Below are positions 16,546 through 28,000 of a DNA stretch of 64,000 nt, piece by piece. The stretch spans positions 8,123,001-8,187,000 of the forward strand of contig NC_015510.1 in assembly GCF_000212735.1 (NCBI RefSeq), written 5' to 3'. A program made the position numbers and the translations under genes. The DNA is from Haliscomenobacter hydrossis DSM 1100 (lineage in GTDB: Bacteria; Bacteroidota; Bacteroidia; Chitinophagales; Saprospiraceae). Below the pieces are notes generated by a model, which worked only from the letters and a program-made list of their open reading frames with translations, made no database searches and had not been told where the DNA came from. Position 1 is the first letter of the stretch. Every line of letters starts with the position of its first letter.

Positions 16546-18618
16546 TTACTTCTCGCTTGGATACTCAATGCGGGCGTGGTACACCGAGCGCAAAATTTGC
16601 AAAAAAACCACTTTGCATTTTTCCAGGTCGCTGAAAGTCAGTGCTGAATCCTCCAGTTGTTTGTTGCTGAGTTTGCCCGCGACGATGCGTTCCACCAAGC
16701 TCTGAATGTCTCCGGGACCAGGATTTTTTAAACTCGCCTTGGCTGCCGCTTCAATGGAATCAGCCAGCATCAGCACACTTTCTTCTTTGCTGCGGGGTTT
16801 GGGACCCGGATAACGAAAGTCCATTTCCTCAACGATTTCATCGGGGTTCGCATCTTTTTCTTTGCGGTAAAAATACTCCACCAGGGTAGTTCCATGATGG
16901 GTCCGGATAAAGTCGATCAGCACTTTAGGCAAACGGTATTGCCGCGCAATTTCTACACCTTGAGGAACGTGATTGATGATGACGCGGGCGCTTTCGCGGT
17001 AAGGTAGTAAGCCGTGTGGATTGCTATCTCCTTGATTTTCAATAAAATATTCTGGTTGCACGGTTTTGCCGATGTCGTGGTACAAAGCGGCTACCCTTAC
17101 CAGCAGGTGATTGGCACCAATGCGACGGGCGGCAGCCTCCGCCAAATTGGCAACTTGTAAGGAATGTTGCAGGGTGCCGGGCGCCTTGATGGCCAGTTCT
17201 TGCAATAATGGCCGATTGAGATCGGATAATTCAGTCAAGGCTACGGAGGAGGTAAAACCAAACAAACGTTCCAGGAGAGGAATCAATGGATTCGCCAACA
17301 AAGTCAAAAAGGTGCTTAAAAAAATCCAGTTGAACATTGACCAGTCTATCCCGTTAAAACTGCCTTGTTGCACCAGACTCAGTCCAATATACCCGACTCC
17401 ATAGGCCAAAAAAATGTAAAAAATGGTGAAAAAATACTGGTTCCAATCGCGGGTATCTACGTTGGTCAACAAAATGACTACCCCGATGAGGGTTTGCAAA
17501 AAAGCAAATTCAAAACCAGAACTGGAGAGAAAAGTGGCCAATAAGACAATCATCAAATGCGTAAAAAGGGCGATCCATTTGTCGTAGAAGGTTTTGACCA
17601 AAATGGGTACAATCCCAAAGGGAATGATGTACACACTCAAGGCATCGATGCGCGTGATGATGAAGACCAAATAGGCAAATAAGGGAAACCAGCAAAACAA
17701 AAAGACGAGTTCGTACCAGTTCTCGAACAGGGGGCGGCAAAACAAGAACAAAAACCCGGCAAACAATCCAATTACGAGTCCGCTGAGCACAAAATAGCCG
17801 AGGTAAATGCCTGAGCTACGTTGGATTACTTCTTGTTCGTAATGTTCTTTTAAACTTTCGAGTTTTAAAAATACCGTCTCGCTGATTGGGCCAAAACGCG
17901 GTACCACCAATTCTCCTTTGCGCACCATGCCGTTAAATTTGACCACCCCATCGATCATTTCATTGCGGGCTTGCTCGGAATTGGGTCGGTCATAAAAAAT
18001 GTTGGGACTTACACAATCCGTCAGTATGGCGTATAAAAACTCGGCATCGGGCAAATTGCTTTTTTGCAAAGTATCCGAAATGGCCAGGTGGGCCTTGTTT
18101 TTGGTATGGAGATTATATAAGGTTTTTTCTTGAGCAGTATTGCCTACCAATACATTGACCACAAAATTTTTGTCTTCGTTTTGGTGTTCTGATTCCAATT
18201 CAATTACGCCACGGCTATAAGTTTTTTGCAGGTATTGGGTACCAAATTTTTGGTAAATCTGTGGATTGCGGCGTACATCCTTGAATTGGCCCTTTTCCAG
18301 ATTTTTCAGTTGGAGGGCAAAGCGTTGGTCGAACTTGCGCAAATTGCGGACGGCAATGCTATCGTCCAGGCGATAAAAGGGCGAAAAATCGTCAGTAATG
18401 GATTTTATTTCGGCGTTGAGGGCCTTGTCCGGCTTCTTGATGGCAAAATCAAAGGGGGCAACCAGGTCTTCGTAATTCCAGATTTGCCCTTGCTCATAGC
18501 TGTATTTAAAACGGGTATGGGTGGGAAACAAAAAGCTGATGAAGACGATGATGCCTACAATGAAGAGATGCTGGAGTGTACCCCGTAAATAGCCGCGTAT
18601 TTTTTGCCATAGATTCAT
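16546..18618 (-). CDS. 7TM-HD domain phosphodiesterase, PgpH-type (c-di-AMP)
   Basis: 690 residues. A first membrane helix (about 15-32) is followed by a roughly 240-residue extracytoplasmic domain, about seven further membrane helices (275-460) and a cytoplasmic HD domain from about 470 with LQHSLQVANLAEAAARRI and ALYHDIGKTVQPEYF. This order (7TMR-HDED, 7TM, HD) defines the PgpH family, which degrades the second messenger cyclic di-AMP. The late NHVPQGVEIARQYRLP and RTHHGT motifs are also typical. It is the first gene of the lipB operon. The family is clear; the substrate is by homology. Confidence 0.88.
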   Translation of the reverse strand: MNLWQKIRGYLRGTLQHLFIVGIIVFISFLFPTHTRFKYSYEQGQIWNYEDLVAPFDFAIKKPDKALNAEIKSITDDFSPFYRLDDSIAVRNLRKFDQRFALQLKNLEKGQFKDVRRNPQIYQKFGTQYLQKTYSRGVIELESEHQNEDKNFVVNVLVGNTAQEKTLYNLHTKNKAHLAISDTLQKSNLPDAEFLYAILTDCVSPNIFYDRPNSEQARNEMIDGVVKFNGMVRKGELVVPRFGPISETVFLKLESLKEHYEQEVIQRSSGIYLGYFVLSGLVIGLFAGFLFLFCRPLFENWYELVFLFCWFPLFAYLVFIITRIDALSVYIIPFGIVPILVKTFYDKWIALFTHLMIVLLATFLSSSGFEFAFLQTLIGVVILLTNVDTRDWNQYFFTIFYIFLAYGVGYIGLSLVQQGSFNGIDWSMFNWIFLSTFLTLLANPLIPLLERLFGFTSSVALTELSDLNRPLLQELAIKAPGTLQHSLQVANLAEAAARRIGANHLLVRVAALYHDIGKTVQPEYFIENQGDSNPHGLLPYRESARVIINHVPQGVEIARQYRLPKVLIDFIRTHHGTTLVEYFYRKEKDANPDEIVEEMDFRYPGPKPRSKEESVLMLADSIEAAAKASLKNPGPGDIQSLVERIVAGKLSNKQLEDSALTFSDLEKCKVVFLQILRSVYHARIEYPSEK

Positions 18619-18721
18619 GGGGTAAAAATAAGGTTCTAATTCTATTTCAAGTCGATTGTAGGGGTTTAATTCAGTTTGGAAGTTAACCCAAGATTAATTT
18701 TGAAAAAACCACTCCAAAAAC

Positions 18722-18751
18722 TTGCACAATCATTTTTTTTTTTGATATTTG
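18722..18751 (+). promoter_or_regulatory. Probable Bacteroidota promoter with long leader for the giant toxin-like gene
   Basis: TTG at 18722-18724, a 19-nt spacer and GATATTTG at 18744-18751 match the TTG/TAnnTTTG consensus with one mismatch. If used, the transcript starts about 18757 and has a 5' leader of roughly 270 nt. The leader contains small hairpins such as TCCTG-CCTT-CAGGA (near 18826-18839) and no open frame of note. The rest of the 18619-19024 gap shows nothing else. Confidence 0.45.
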
Positions 18752-19024
18752 CCTCAACAAAATACAACACAATATTTAAGACTTACAAGAGGGAATAACC
18801 TATTCTATCCCAGTGGAGGGATTATCCTGCCTTCAGGAAACACAATCTTTTTTAGTTCACAGCGTGCCTTATAATCAATGACTTAGTTATAGCGCTCCTG
18901 CCCGGATTTGCCTATGACTAAGCTGGAATTCCTACGCTTGTACTCCATCTACACCATGCTGAATGGTGCTGGAATGGTAAGTTTATTGCTGTAATACCAA
19001 ACAAGAATTAAACCTTGACAAATC

Positions 19025-22000
19025 ATGATCAAGACGAGAACCCGTAGTTTTTTTGTGAGCCTGTTATTGCTCATGAGTTTGCTTGGCTTTGGACAAGGCA
19101 TCGGCTCCCCTTCGGGAGGAAGTCCAGGTGTTTGCCCGGGAACGAGTGTAACCCTGAATCAAGCCTTAACTTCGCCATTAGACTACGCCTACGAATATTG
19201 GGACGGAGAAGGTTGGGTATGTTGTTTTGGGAACAACCAGCTACCGTATAATTTTTCGGTTCCCTCCACGGGTCAATTGATTGAAATACGGCGAAAATAC
19301 ACCGATGGTGCCACCATTGTCAAGACGGAGTCTCTGGGTACTTTTTACAGTCCGGTAACGCCAGTTATCGGCACAACGGTAGGTGTTCCCTGTAATCAGA
19401 ATGATGGCTCCATCACGGTTAGTGACCATTCCAATAACTATGGGGCCATGCCCCGTACCTTTCAATTGTACAACTCGGCAGGCACTTTGTTGAGTGCTGC
19501 TACGATTGGTGGCAATACCCATACCTTTAACAACTTAGGGTCGGGTACTTATCGAGTAAAAATTTTAACAGCATGCCCTGCTGTTCAATCCGAAACAACG
19601 GTGAATGTAGGTGGCGCGGTCAGCCCGGCTATTGAAGGTGTTACCAACTTATGTCTTGGTTATGGCACCCAACTCAGCGCCAGTGGTGGAACCAGCTATC
19701 TATGGAGCAATGGCTCAACTTCCAGTTCCATCAACCTTAGCCCTACTGCAGCGGGCAGCTATACTTACTCCGTAACGGTGACCAATGGAACTTGCAGTGC
19801 GGTGCGCAGCCACACCCTCACCGTCAACCCCTCCCCCTCGGCCAGCATCAGTGGCCCTGCGGGTGCCTGTTACAATGGCAGCATTGCGCTGAGTGCATCC
19901 GGCGGGGGAACTTACAGTTGGAGTACGGGTGCAAGTACCGCGAGCATCAATGTTGCTGCGCTGCAAAACACCCAGAGTTTTACGGTTACGGTGAGCAACA
20001 GTTATGGCTGCAAGAGATCAGAGAGCAAAACGGTTACAGTCTATGCGCCGCCCAGTCTGGATGGGACTTTGAGTGTTTGTGCAGGTCAGGCAGCTACCTT
20101 GAGTGTCACGGGTGGATCGAGTTACAGTTGGAACACGGGTGAAACTACCGCTAGCATTAGCCCTTATCCGAGCAGCACGAGCATCTACCGGGTCACGGTG
20201 AGCGATCCGAATGCCTGCACCTATGTGCTGTCCAAAACAGTGAGTGTAAGCAACCTTCCAGATGTGCGCATCAGCGGCCCCAACACGACCTGTGCGGGCC
20301 AAAATGTGAGTTTGACGGCCTTTGGCGGCTCGTCGTACCTATGGAGTACCGGCGCCAATACCGCCACAATCAATGTAAGCCCTGGTTCGACCACCACGTA
20401 TACCGTCACGGTGAGTAGCAGTGGTGGTTGTGTGGGTAGTGCCAGTCAGGTAATCAGTGTCCATCCGCTTCCCCTCGGGAACATTGCGGGTGCCAGCAGT
20501 GTGTGCCCCGGCCAAAGCACAACCCTCAGTGCCAGTGGCGGCAGTACTTATGCCTGGAATACGGGCGCAAGCAGCGCTGCGCTTGAGGTGAGCCCCACCC
20601 AAAACACCAACTACACGGTTAGCATCACCAACGCCCAGGGTTGTACGCTGGTCAAAAGCCATTCGGTAGCGGTCAACATTACGGGCAGCGCCAGCAATGA
20701 TGGGCCTTTGACTTGTAGCAAAACCAGCGTCAACCTGCAGGGCAGTTCAGGAGCCCAAGGAGCTACCTTTCAGTGGAAGAATGCCGGAGGAACGCTCATC
20801 GCCAGTACCTCCAACGCAACAGTTACTACAGCGGGCACCTACACCCTGGAGATCATTGCCGCTGGGGGTTGTCATTACAGCACCAGCACCCAGGTACTTG
20901 CTGACCTCGCCGCTCCAGTGGCGAGTGCCAGCAACAATGGGCCCATCACTTGTACTTTGCCCGCGGTAACTTTGAGCGGCAGTTCCAGCACCAGTGGATC
21001 AAGTTTTCAATGGAAAAACAGCAGTGGGACAGTATTGGCTACAACGGCCAGCGCGGGTGTAAACCAGGCGGGAGTATATACCTTGCTGACTATTGGACCC
21101 AATGGTTGTACTTCCACCAGTACCACCACAGTCGCAACAGACGTGGTACTGCCAACCCTGAGCACCAGCAATGATGGGCCACTGACTTGTAGCAAAACCA
21201 CGGTGACCCTCAGCGCCAGCGGGAGCGGCGTGGATTACATTTGGAAAAATTCAAGTAGCGCAATCATAGCCAGCAGCACTACGGTAACGGTGAGCACTGC
21301 AGGTATCTACAGTGTAGAAGCTCGGGGCAGCAATGGATGTAAAACGATCCAGCCCATCACGGTGACTCAAAACGGTACCTTACCCAATATCAGTGCCAAT
21401 TTGGTGGAGAGTGCCGATGAAGGCTGTACGTCCGCTCAGTACCATTTTCAGGGCAGTTCTACCACGGGGGGAGTGGGGTATGAATGGCGCAACAGTTTTG
21501 ATCGCCTGGTGTCCAGTGCGGCCAGTTTTTATACCCGTATTCCCGGTACCTACACCCTGAAGGTGATTGCGGCGGATGGATGCAGCAGCACCATGAGCAA
21601 AACCACCAGCTGGCCTACTACCAGCGTTGAACTCAGGGTTGACAACAATCAGGTGGTCAATACTCAAGCGGACTATTTTTACCGTTCAGCTGAGCTGAGT
21701 TGCACCAAAACCACGGTTGTGCTTAATGCTCAATCCTGGGATAATCACACTTACGTGTGGAGCAATCAATGGGGACAAGCATTATCCACAGGAAATACTT
21801 ATACGGTGTACCAAGCGGGTACTTATTTGCTCAAATCAACGGATGGCAATGGGTGTACAGAAACCAAAGAAATACGGGTGACCAAAAATACCAGCATCCC
21901 TAATTTAGGCATTTATGGCGACAGTTTGGTTTGTGAGGGTTCTGCTACGGTGTTGAGTGCTTTAGGTTCGGGTTGGGGACATGTTTGGAACACCGGAGTA

Positions 22001-25000
22001 AGTGCTACCAGTATCACCACCGCAGGCATTTATGAACCGACGACATACAGCGTAACGGTAAATTATGGCAGTTGTCAAAGCAGCCTTAGCCGTACGGTGC
22101 GGGTCAAAGGGGTTCGCCCCACGCCCGGTACCGCTGGTCCCACTGCGCCCTGTACAGGCACCCCGGTGAGTTATAGTGCCAGTGGAGGAACCATCTACCG
22201 CTGGAGTACGGGCGAAACGACCGCCCTGATCAGTGTTCCGGCTGGATTTCAGAACACGAACAATGTGAACTATTGGGTAGATGTGAGCAATGCATCGGGC
22301 TGTACTTCCCGAAAATCATTTACCGTAAGGCCCAAAGCCTCTCCGGTAGCCCAACTCAATGGGGCACCCACTGCGCCATTGAGTGGGCAAGGCACGGTCA
22401 ATCTCAGTGCTTCGGGGGGCAGTACCTATCTTTGGAGCACCGGAGAAACGACGGCCAGCTTGCAAAAAACCTTGTTGGCCAGTACCAACCTGAGTGTAAG
22501 GGTGAGTTCGAGCAATGGCTGCAGCCAAACCAAGGGAGTTGACATCGTAGTGAACCCGCTGCCCCAAGCCCAAATTCTGGGTGGCGAGATGGCCTGTAAT
22601 GGCGACAACACGACCTTGAGCGCCACGGGGGGCAGCACTTATTTGTGGAGCACGGGGGCCACTACATCCAGCATTGCCCTCACCCAAGCAACCACCACCC
22701 AGACCTACAGCGTGACGGTGAGTACCCAGCCGGGCTGTAGTGGAGTAGCCCAAAAGACAGTAATAGTGCCCGCAGCGCTGAGCCTCAACTACACCCTCGC
22801 CAATGTGGAGGATTGTACGGCCAACAACGCCAGCGTACAACCCATCGTAACGGGCGGACAAGGCAACATCAGCCTGAGCATCGCCCGGTACGGGGAGTTG
22901 TACTTTAGTCCATCCTTGAATGGCTTGAGATCGGGGACTTATGTCTTGAAGGCGGAGGATGGCCAGCAGTGTATCGCACTGAAGGAGGTCGTGATTGAGG
23001 AAAAACAACCCGCGCCAGCGATTGATTTGCCGGATGTAGCAATATGTGCTGGCGCAACGGCAAGCCTGAGCATTAACAATGCGGCGGCGTACACCACTTT
23101 TTTGTGGAGCAATGGTGCTACCACATCAAGCATCACGGTAAGCCCCACCACGATCACTACCTATACCATAACCGCCACGGCCAGCAATGGCTGCCAAGCT
23201 ATGGATCAAGTAGTGGTAAGGGTCAATCCTATATTGACGGCGATTGCGGAAGGCAGTGGAACATTTTGTCTTCCTTTCGGCAGCAGTGCCAACGCTACTT
23301 TATTTGCCAGTGTGAATGGTGGCACTGCGCCCTATACCTACCAGTGGTACAGTGGGCAAACCACCGCAAGTATTAGTGTAAGTACTCCGGCCAGTGCAGG
23401 TTTTGGGGTAGTGGTCACCGACAGCAAAGGTTGCACAGCCAGTGCCTCTGCCTCTGTAATCGTCATCCCTTTGCCCCAAGCCCAAATCACGGGTGGAGAG
23501 ATCAACTGTTATGGCAACAGCACTACCCTGACAGCTACGGGCGGTCAGTCCTACCTCTGGAGCACTGGCGCCACTACGGCCAGCATTATCGTTACGCCAA
23601 GTAGTTCAACGTATTACAGTGTGACCGTCAGCAATGGATTATGTGCTGCTGCACCAGCCAGAAAGATGGTGCTGGTGCCTGAGGCGCTGAGTTTGAGCCA
23701 TCAACTTGAAAATGACGACGATTGTATTGTGCACAATGCGGTGATTGTTCCAAGTGCTACTGGAGGACAAGGCGATAAAATCTTTAAAATTGCCCGTAAT
23801 GGTGAATTGTACTTTTCAGAAACCCTAATTGGGCTAGCATCGGGCAATTACATCTTGGTAGCAGAAGACTCGGTGGGCTGTACCGTCAGCCAGGAAGTAG
23901 AAATCAAAGAAACCCCAGTGAGCATCGACTCCCTCACACTACAAGGTGTGGATGATTGTGTGCCAGGCAATACACAGCTTGTAATAGCAACTACTGGTGA
24001 CCGTCTGCCTCTGCTGTATCGATTGAATGGAGAAGTGGTAAGTGGGCCAACAATAACGCTACCAACTGCCGCAGGAGATTATACCATTGAGGTAGAAGAT
24101 GCTGCTGGATGTAAAGCTACCCGGAATGAATACTACCCCGCCTACGATGTACTCACGGTTAATGAGTACAACATCAACCCCGTAACCGATTGTAGTACGC
24201 CAAATGGAGGAATTCGCCTAAGCCTTGAAGGTCACAGCACCAGCGACTACAGCAGTAGTGTGGATGGGGGTAGCACCTGGCATTCTGGTGATTGGGTAGG
24301 TAACCTGCGCCCTGGTATTTATGCCACTGCGGTACGCTATGGAAGCAGCGGCTGCGTGATCCAGGGGCCAAGTGTACAGGTGAGCGCTCCCAATTGCCTG
24401 CCCGAAGCCGGATTTACCAAAGACACCATCATGGTGCGCAGCACCACCCAACGTATCGTACTGCCCTGGAAGGTGGAGAGCCGCCCATGGGGTGCAGCAG
24501 ACAAGGACTTTAGCCTCATCGTAAAACGAGAAGGGGACGGTACGCCACATTTTGTGAATCCAAACATCGCTACTTTACAATCTACAGAATTAAGGAGTGG
24601 CAGCAACACCCTGGGTCAAGTTGTGGGGTATGCGCGTAGGTTTGCCGGTAATGATAGCTTGGTGCTGGTACTACAGCCGGAGGCGGGTGATTATTTGGAG
24701 CCGGGGATTTATACCTTTACCCTGGAAGGAGAAAACATTGAAGTAGATCCGTTTAGGAATAAGCTTACAGTGTTTGTGGATTTAGATGGGCAATTGATCA
24801 TTACCCCAATAGATGAATGTCCTGGTATTGAAATTACATTGACTGCTGATGAGGGCGAATGTTGGTATTGGGAAGGGCTTGATCAAGACAATCAACGTAT
24901 TATTACAATTAATCATCAACAGGGAAAGATATATACAGTACATTACCTACAAAATCTGGTTAAGAAAACCCAGGTTTTTATTGGAGATGATCAAATTGAT

Positions 25001-28000
25001 ATCCCAGTTAAGCTTCATGGGATCAACGAGATGTGCCCTGGCGACTCCTATTACGTCTCGTGGCAGTATAAAGACAATCCGTTTCCGAATCAAGAATCAT
25101 CCATTTACGCCTCTGAGTGGAGTGTTCAATGGGTGCCTAATCCCACCAGTACACCTGTTGAAAATATTCCCAACTCTAGAAGGGTTTCTCCAACACAAAC
25201 AACCACCTACAAGGTATTGGTGACTAATATCCCAACTGGATGTACATTTGAGCTTGCCCATACGGTCGTAGTTGATGACTTATTTGATAAAGTAGGCATT
25301 AAAGCCAAGGAAAATGCAAAAATTTTATGTGGAGGAACGGAAGGTGTTGTATTAGACATCGAGAACCCCAAGAACATTAATTTAGGTTATCGTTGGACTT
25401 CCAGTAATGGGTTTTCAAGCTGGGACAAACCACCATTAATTGTAAATGTTCCAGGTAAATATGTTCTCGAAATTCAATGGCTAGGTAAATCATGTACAAA
25501 GACGATTGAGTTTGACGTCAAATCTAACGACCCTTGTGAAATCAAAGCCTATTTTGAAAGCAACGGCTTCTATGCCATTCCGATTGAAATTCAAAACAGG
25601 CCACAAGTGAACACTCCTGAGTTGCGTGTACCTTGTGAAGACACTGGAGAAAGGGTCAAAGATGATGCTAAATTAGGTTTCACCATTCAAAATAAAGAAG
25701 TAGGCAATCTTCAAACCATTTTGAAGAATAGCCTGGAAACCTTCGAGTTTTACGGATATTCAGGTTCAAAAGCCCTTATCAGTGGCAATGATCAACTTTG
25801 CTCCTGCGATAATTATTTAGATGTTGCCGAAAAAAGATTCAAACAGAGTGGATTGCAATATTGGTCGCATGTGTTTGAAGGCGAGGACTGCGGTGGTCAA
25901 GACTATCTGTTTATCAAAGCCAAAATGCCGAATGGAACGGAGTATGGCAGCAATGGTGCGGATTTTCTAAGTGCAGGACTCAATTATGCACTGAATGTTG
26001 CCTCAGAAGATAAACGTGGTGGAAAATTTGCAATGAAGCTGGTAGTTGAAGGCATGTTGGACAACTATGGAGAGCCAAAAACGCCAGCAATGTTTAGTAC
26101 CGCTCCTCCGCAAAAGGTTCCAGAAACTACTGGTCTACAGGCCAACTTGTTTCAGCCAACTTGCAATGATGGAAAAAACTACATCTCTGCAAATGTAGTA
26201 TCCGCTTCTGGACAATTGATTCAGCTGCCCCCCCAAACTGTTTGGCGCTTTGACATTAATGCTCTGATTCAAGGGCAAATTGCGAATGGCATCCTTGCAG
26301 GGTATTCTGTATTTGCAGATGTGGGTAACTTTGAAGCCATTCAAGCAACTTATACATTCAGATTTTATGTGGGGACTACAAACTCTTTGGGATACTTCCA
26401 AAGTGGCATACATGAATCAGCACTAGAATTAAAAAATGGCTCACAAAGCTTTAACGTACCTCCTTCTGATGAGGATGGTTTTGTAGACATAGAAACAGGT
26501 ACACTAATCAAGCAGCGGTACTTTAATTATGCCGATTGTGGAAGAAGTTTTACCATAGATCGGATGATCTTTAAGCCCAACATCCGAGCAAAGTTACCGG
26601 GACTAACCAGCATTCAACCTACTGGGCCATTTTTCAATGAAGACTTCAGCAAGCTAGCTGTAAAAAATGCCAATAATGAGGTGCTGTTCAGTATCAAACC
26701 CGTCTACAGTTATAGCATCTGTCCAGATGCTTTAGGCTCGGATGTAGCAGATGTAGGTACTGATTATAGCCGTCTTGGCGTGAATTTTTTCTACAATTCC
26801 GCTGAATCATCACTCATGTACAAAATTGTTGATGCAAATGGCGTGTCTCGTTGGTTGTACGTTCGGTCTACCCCAGGATCAACAGTTGATGGTTGTCAAA
26901 ATAGTTATAGTTACTACATCTGGAATTGTAAAATAGCAGCATGGACACAGATTGATGCCAATGATTATCGATTTGCAAGTGAATGTGAATCGGTACAGAA
27001 ATTATTTGAAGCGTTTAAAGACAGTGAAGATCTGCATGAAGCACTAGGAACAATTGGTTTTGTCCCTATCCTGGGGGATATTGCTAGCCTGGCAAATGGA
27101 TTAATTTATTTAGCAGAGGGGGATATCGGTCGCGGAAAAACCGAACTTTTCTGGGCCGTGGTTGGCATTGGGGGCGAGTTGATTCCCATTGGAGGCCTGG
27201 GATTAAAATTTATCAATAACGTTGGGGATGCGATTAGCCCTGGGGTGGCCAGAATTATTGGCATCGTCAAACTCGTTCCTTGTCCCGAAGCGCCTTCGTT
27301 GGTAGAGAATGAACTGCTTACTCCATCGTGCTCTGTAGTTGTTCGTATCCTGGGCGCGGACCGTACCCGGGCACTGATTAGTAAACTCCAAAGCATTGGC
27401 TTCAAATTTACGGACGAGGCCCCTACTTTGATGACGAACTTCATCCACAACAATCGCCTGGGAAGCCAATTCCACGATTGGTTGAAAAACGTCAATGTAG
27501 AACACCTGGCAGTCATCCTCAAAACTGGCCTGGAAGACCTCAAATGGCCTGCCAGCAAGCTGGAAGACCTGGTGGAAGACCTGATGAGATTCCCTGATCT
27601 GCTGGAAAAAATGGCTCAAAACGCCGACTTGATCAAAGCCTGGGATGTACTATCCGCCAGCCCTGCATTTCGCCAAAATGAAGTATATTTGGAGCAGTTA
27701 GCGAACCTAATCAAAACCGATGGTTTTGATTTGGCCAAGTTGAAATCCAGTTTTGCTACGGCCATTACAAAAAGAAATGAGCAAAAATGGATAGACCTGA
27801 AAATACCCAAGGCAGATTTGGAAAAAATTTATCAAAATGGCTTGGATGACTTGCCCAATGATTACGAACCCTATTCCGCTCAACATAAAGCGCAGCGTTG
27901 GGAACAGTATAAGGCTCGGCACAAAGAACAAGGAACAACGCCTGATTCCTATGAGACCTGGAGTAACGGGTTTGATGGAGGAATTGATAGAACTGTGAAG

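Noticed and set aside
18616-18650. Promoter for the PgpH-type gene (TTG-N17-TATTTTTA)
   Set aside because: The box ends only 4 bp before the ATG, leaving no leader, so the match may be chance in AT-rich DNA.
22316-23008. 230-codon open frame antisense to the Ig repeats of the giant protein
   Set aside because: It mirrors the repeated GC-rich Ser/Thr/Gly codons and shows no independent domain or start signal.
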